Shown here: positions 61,016 to 64,000 of the stretch, piece by piece
How the letters are laid out: every line of letters begins with the position of its first letter
How positions within the stretch are numbered: the stretch's first letter is position 1
Assembly: GCF_014534655.1 (NCBI RefSeq)
Contig: NZ_JACVVD010000018.1
Span: 29,618-93,617 of the forward strand
Origin: Paenibacillus sedimenti
Lineage (GTDB): Bacteria > Bacillota > Bacilli > Paenibacillales > NBRC-103111
Length of the DNA stretch: 64,000 bases
Direction of reading: 5' to 3'
Notes under the pieces: generated by a model
What the model was told of the DNA's origin: nothing
Database searches by the model: none
The model's input: only the letters and a program-made list of their open reading frames with translations
Translations under genes and position numbers: made by a program

Positions 61016-62473
61016 TTACAATGAATAGTTTGGCGCTTCCTTCGTAATCTGAATATCATGCGGATGGCTCTCTCTCAAACCAGCGCTTGTAATGCGGATG
61101 AACTGCGTATCGTGAATCAGTTCTTGGATGTTATGTGCGCCGCAGTAGCCCATACCTGAACGTAAACCTCCAACTAGCTGATAAACCGTATCAGCTAGCG
61201 GTCCTTTGTAAGCAACGCGACCTTCGATACCTTCAGGAACCAGTTTGCTTTCATTTTCTTGGAAATAGCGGTCTTTACTGCCTTCTTTCATCGCGCCTAA
61301 CGAACCCATTCCGCGATATACTTTGAATCTACGGCCCTGATAGATCTCCGATTCACCTGGACTCTCTTCCGTTCCAGCAAACAAGCTTCCGATCATGACT
61401 GCGCTAGCTCCAGCCGCAATTGCTTTTACAACGTCACCGGAGTATTTGATACCGCCGTCTGCAATAATCGGCACATTAAACTCGGCCGCTGCTTGCGCGC
61501 AATCATAAATAGCCGTGATTTGTGGAACGCCAATCCCTGCGATAACCCGCGTTGTACAAATGGAGCCCGGTCCAATACCAACCTTAACCATCGAAGCGCC
61601 GGCTTTGATGAGATCACGCGTTCCTTCGGCAGTCGCTACATTCCCAGCGATGATCGGAAGATTCGGATATTGCGCCCTGATCTTTTTCACCGTCTCGGAG
61701 ATGTTAATGTGATGCCCATGCGCGGAATCTACAACAATAACATCAATGCCTGCTTGTACGAGTGCCGCTGCACGTTCCATCACATCTTTGGCCACACCAA
61801 CCGCCCCACCAACGAGCAGACGACCAAGTGCATCTTTTGCAGCGTTCGGGAATTGAATCGCTTTTTCAATATCTTTAATTGTAATCAAGCCTTTGAGTTC
61901 GAAATGTTCATCGACTAAGGGCAACTTTTCTATTTTATGCTTTTGCAGAATGCCTTCCGCTTGTTGAAGCGTCGTCCCGACAGGAGCTGTGACCAGATCT
62001 TCCCTAGTCATAACCTCTTTGATTTTAATCGAATAATCATGCACAAAACGTAAATCTCTATTCGTTAAAATCCCAACCAGCCTATTGCTCTCGTTCACAA
62101 TTGGAACACCTGAGATGCGGTACTTTGCCATAAGTTCTTCCGCGTCATAAACATGATGCTCGGGTGTAAGGGAAAAAGGATTCGTAATAACTCCGCTCTC
62201 CGACCTTTTAACACGATCTACTTCTTCTGCTTGTTGTTCAATGGTCATATTCTTATGAATAATCCCGACGCCGCCTTCACGTGCCATAGCAATAGCAAGA
62301 GCAGATTCTGTTACAGTATCCATGGCTGAGCTAATGAACGGAATGTTTAACTTCACATGAGGCGCAAGCGTCGTGGAAACGTCAATCTCCTTACCGAATA
62401 CTTCGGATTTTCTCGGCACCAATAACACATCATCAAACGTTAAACCTTCCTTACCAAACTTATCTTCCCTCAC
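61016..62473 (-). CDS. guaB: Inosine-5'-monophosphate dehydrogenase
   Basis: First step of GMP synthesis, IMP to XMP. The 485-residue protein has the N-terminal FDDVLLVPRKSEV, two CBS domains (about 95-210) and the catalytic loop GPGSICTTRVIAG with the active Cys, then GGIKYSGDVVKAIAAGA. The promoter at 62511-62540 serves it. It is the first gene after the rRNA/glycosidase region. Confidence 0.98.
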   Translation of the reverse strand: MREDKFGKEGLTFDDVLLVPRKSEVFGKEIDVSTTLAPHVKLNIPFISSAMDTVTESALAIAMAREGGVGIIHKNMTIEQQAEEVDRVKRSESGVITNPFSLTPEHHVYDAEELMAKYRISGVPIVNESNRLVGILTNRDLRFVHDYSIKIKEVMTREDLVTAPVGTTLQQAEGILQKHKIEKLPLVDEHFELKGLITIKDIEKAIQFPNAAKDALGRLLVGGAVGVAKDVMERAAALVQAGIDVIVVDSAHGHHINISETVKKIRAQYPNLPIIAGNVATAEGTRDLIKAGASMVKVGIGPGSICTTRVIAGIGVPQITAIYDCAQAAAEFNVPIIADGGIKYSGDVVKAIAAGASAVMIGSLFAGTEESPGESEIYQGRRFKVYRGMGSLGAMKEGSKDRYFQENESKLVPEGIEGRVAYKGPLADTVYQLVGGLRSGMGYCGAHNIQELIHDTQFIRITSAGLRESHPHDIQITKEAPNYSL

Positions 62474-62510
62474 AACACTTATTCCTCCTCACAGGTGTAT
62501 ATTAGTGCTT

Positions 62511-62540
62511 ATATTAACAAAAGCCTATTTTTCGTGTCAA
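62511..62540 (-). promoter_or_regulatory. Sigma-A promoter of guaB
   Basis: TTGACA and TAATAT with an 18-bp spacer on the minus strand, 38 bp before the guaB start codon. Confidence 0.75.
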
Positions 62541-62590
62541 GGAAAAGGGCCCGCTAGCCAATAGTCATATGGCCGAATAAGAACATTCCG

Positions 62591-63787
62591 TTAACGATAC
62601 GAATAGATGCTGTTTGAATTCCACAAGAGGAACTGCTCTACACCATGCTCCTTCGCAGCTTTAATCTGTTCATTTACGTCCTCTTTTCCGTATGTCTTAT
62701 GAGGTTTGACCCAAGTAGCCGTAAAATCCTGGTACCAAGGACGAATTTCAGCAATCTCGCTGTTAGTTTTCATTAATTGCTCGTTTTTTGTTTTCGCATC
62801 ACGAATGGCTTTGCTAATAATGGAATAAGGTTGTAAATCAGGACTCTTCACCCCATAGACGCCACTTGAATAATGAGAGGGATATAACATTGGAGAAATA
62901 TAATGAACCTGCTTGCTGATCATGGACCAATCTTGCCCAATCCCCATATCGTTATCCGATGAAGTCGTCAATCCAAACACATCTGCCGACAAATATGCCT
63001 TATTACCTATGCGTTCTCTCGCTCTTTTCAAAAATCCCTCTATAACCTGCGGTTTGGTCCATTGTTGGGAATTATCAAAAATGACCTCTTGATCCACTTT
63101 CTTGCCGTTCTCCGGGAATCTCACATAATCAAATTGAATTTCGTCAAATCCAAGGTCAGCTGCTTCTTTTGCAATTTGGATATTATAGTCCCACACTTCC
63201 TCTTTATAAGGATCTACCCAAGCGATACCTTTATTATCTCTCCAAATCTCACCTGCTCGATTCTTGATTGCATAAGCACTTTTCTTTTTACTCAAATATG
63301 GATCCTTAAAAACGACAATACGAGCAATCGAATAGATCCCTTTAGCTTTCAACAGTTGGAGCTTACTTTTCAAATCCTTGATAATCACATGGCTATTTGC
63401 TCCAATTTCATTGACCATGGGGACAGCCGATGCATATGTAACTTGTCCCGAATCATTTTTGATATCGATGACCATGGTATTCAAATCTGTCTGATCCAAC
63501 AGTTGGATAAGCTGCTCAAATTTTGTTCCAACAGCTGACCAAGCTGACACGTAAATCCCTTTCACTTTTTCTTTAGGAGGTGTTTGTACGGCTGGCCCTT
63601 CCATTGTAAAAGGTACAACAGGCGCTTCCGCTATCGGAGAGGGAGATGCAATACCTGAGTCAGAGTAAGAACTTATGGTATTGTTTCTAACTGCATCCGA
63701 CTTTGCCGAACAGCCATTATTCGCTAGTGCGACTAAGTTACAAACGAGGAATATTCCACAACATCTACTCCACTTCATTGTACCCAT
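62591..63787 (-). CDS. Putative glycoside hydrolase, DUF4015 type
   Basis: A 398-residue secreted protein. The N-terminus has a hydrophobic signal (IFLVCNLVALANNGC) with a possible but imperfect lipobox, then a Ser/Pro-rich linker to about residue 75. The following domain has VKGIYVSAWSAVG, the (beta/alpha)8-type acids VIDIKNDSGQ and FDEIQFDYVRFPENG, and HYISPMLYPSHY. These are typical of the DUF4015 family, related to GH13/GH-like enzymes of unknown substrate. ATG at 63787 or 63778 are both possible. It stands between the rRNA operon and guaB. Confidence 0.85.
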   Translation of the reverse strand: MGTMKWSRCCGIFLVCNLVALANNGCSAKSDAVRNNTISSYSDSGIASPSPIAEAPVVPFTMEGPAVQTPPKEKVKGIYVSAWSAVGTKFEQLIQLLDQTDLNTMVIDIKNDSGQVTYASAVPMVNEIGANSHVIIKDLKSKLQLLKAKGIYSIARIVVFKDPYLSKKKSAYAIKNRAGEIWRDNKGIAWVDPYKEEVWDYNIQIAKEAADLGFDEIQFDYVRFPENGKKVDQEVIFDNSQQWTKPQVIEGFLKRARERIGNKAYLSADVFGLTTSSDNDMGIGQDWSMISKQVHYISPMLYPSHYSSGVYGVKSPDLQPYSIISKAIRDAKTKNEQLMKTNSEIAEIRPWYQDFTATWVKPHKTYGKEDVNEQIKAAKEHGVEQFLLWNSNSIYSYR

Positions 63788-63843
63788 ACCTATCCCTCCT
63801 CATAGGGCTAGTATGGTTTAATAAGCAGCTTCGTAAAGATGTT

Positions 63844-63884
63844 AAAAAAAGAGTCTTTCTGGAATTTCTTCCAAAAAGACTCTT
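63844..63884 (-). terminator. rRNA operon terminator
   Basis: AAGAGTCTTTTTGGAA pairs with TTCCAGAAAGACTCTT, and seven T follow on the minus strand, 9 bp after the 5S rRNA. Confidence 0.93.
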
Positions 63885-63892
63885 CTATGTGT

Positions 63893-64000
63893 GCTTGGCA
63901 ACGTTCTACTCTCCCAGAACCCTTCGGTTCAAGTACCATCGACGCTGGAGGGCTTAACGGTCGTGTTCGAGATGGGAACGCGTGGGTCCCCTCCGCCATC
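63893..64000 (-). rRNA. rrf: 5S ribosomal RNA (5' end outside window)
   Basis: The minus strand carries the 5S core: CGATGGTACTTGAACCGAAG (loop B/C region, shown in part), GGGTTCTGGGAGAGTAGAACG and the 3' end GTTGCCAAGC. About 108 of roughly 117 nt are inside. The rest of the rRNA operon would lie to the right. Confidence 0.95.

Overview
The window looks like a chromosomal segment of an endospore-forming, low-to-mid GC Firmicute, most likely Paenibacillaceae (inference). Supporting signs are spoIIR, a SASP-P gene, an F1Fo-ATP synthase operon followed by a complex I operon without nuoEFG, strong GGAGG ribosome sites, GTG/TTG starts, and a block (5S rRNA, guaB, dacA, pdxST, serS, tRNA-Ser, tadA) that follows the usual order near oriC in Bacillus relatives. 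oriC itself is not in the window.

Layout. 1-6.5 kb: nuoA-B-C-D-H-I-J-K-L (minus; nuoL runs off the left edge). 6.7-14.2 kb: the ATP synthase operon atpZ-I-B-E-F-H-A-G-D-C (minus), with a good sigma-A promoter and a terminator. 14.3-16.1 kb: wecB/mnaA and upp. 16.2-40.4 kb: an accessory island between upp and glyA, genes that are neighbours in Bacillus. 40.5-49.9 kb: the conserved glyA-ywlG-rpiB-ywlE-mntP-sua5-spoIIR-prmC-prfA-ychF block (minus). 50-51.1 kb: a PilZ gene under a c-di-GMP-I riboswitch and terminator, then a cluster of DnaA-box-like sites. 51.1-55.3 kb (plus): tadA, tRNA-Arg(CCU), an MFS transporter and an ECF sigma/anti-sigma/membrane-protein operon. 55.6-63.8 kb (minus): small spore genes including sspP, tRNA-Ser, serS, pdxT, pdxS, dacA, guaB and a DUF4015-type glycosidase. 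The 3' part of a 5S rRNA ends the window.

The island has two parts. The left part (16.3-32.6 kb) is a decaying nucleotide-sugar locus. It starts with broken comP-, comA- and recD2-like genes. Then comes a roughly 4.75-kb direct duplication of rfbF - NAD-epimerase - UXS-like decarboxylase/epimerase - UDP-sugar dehydrogenase - DUF707 gene. The copies are separated by debris (MRJP and EAL fragments) and an intact GT2-GT4 fusion. The damage is complementary: copy 1 keeps the UXS-like gene but has lost the epimerase and dehydrogenase; copy 2 keeps those two but has lost the UXS-like gene. Together they still encode one complete set, plus two rfbF and three DUF707 genes. An IS21-type remnant closes this part. 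The right part (32.7-40.4 kb) is an intact carbohydrate-uptake locus: a YesM/YesN-type two-component system, a lipoprotein binding protein, two CUT1 permeases and a Gfo/Idh/MocA oxidoreductase. No ATPase gene is present, so a shared MsmX-type ATPase is expected.

Observations most worth following up: the reciprocal decay of the duplicated sugar operon, the c-di-GMP riboswitch controlling a PilZ (c-di-GMP receptor) gene, the DnaA-box cluster beside it, a structured leader repeat abutting the ribosome sites of upp and ywlE, and a membrane protein with three internal PGxGHxY-type repeats in an ECF operon.
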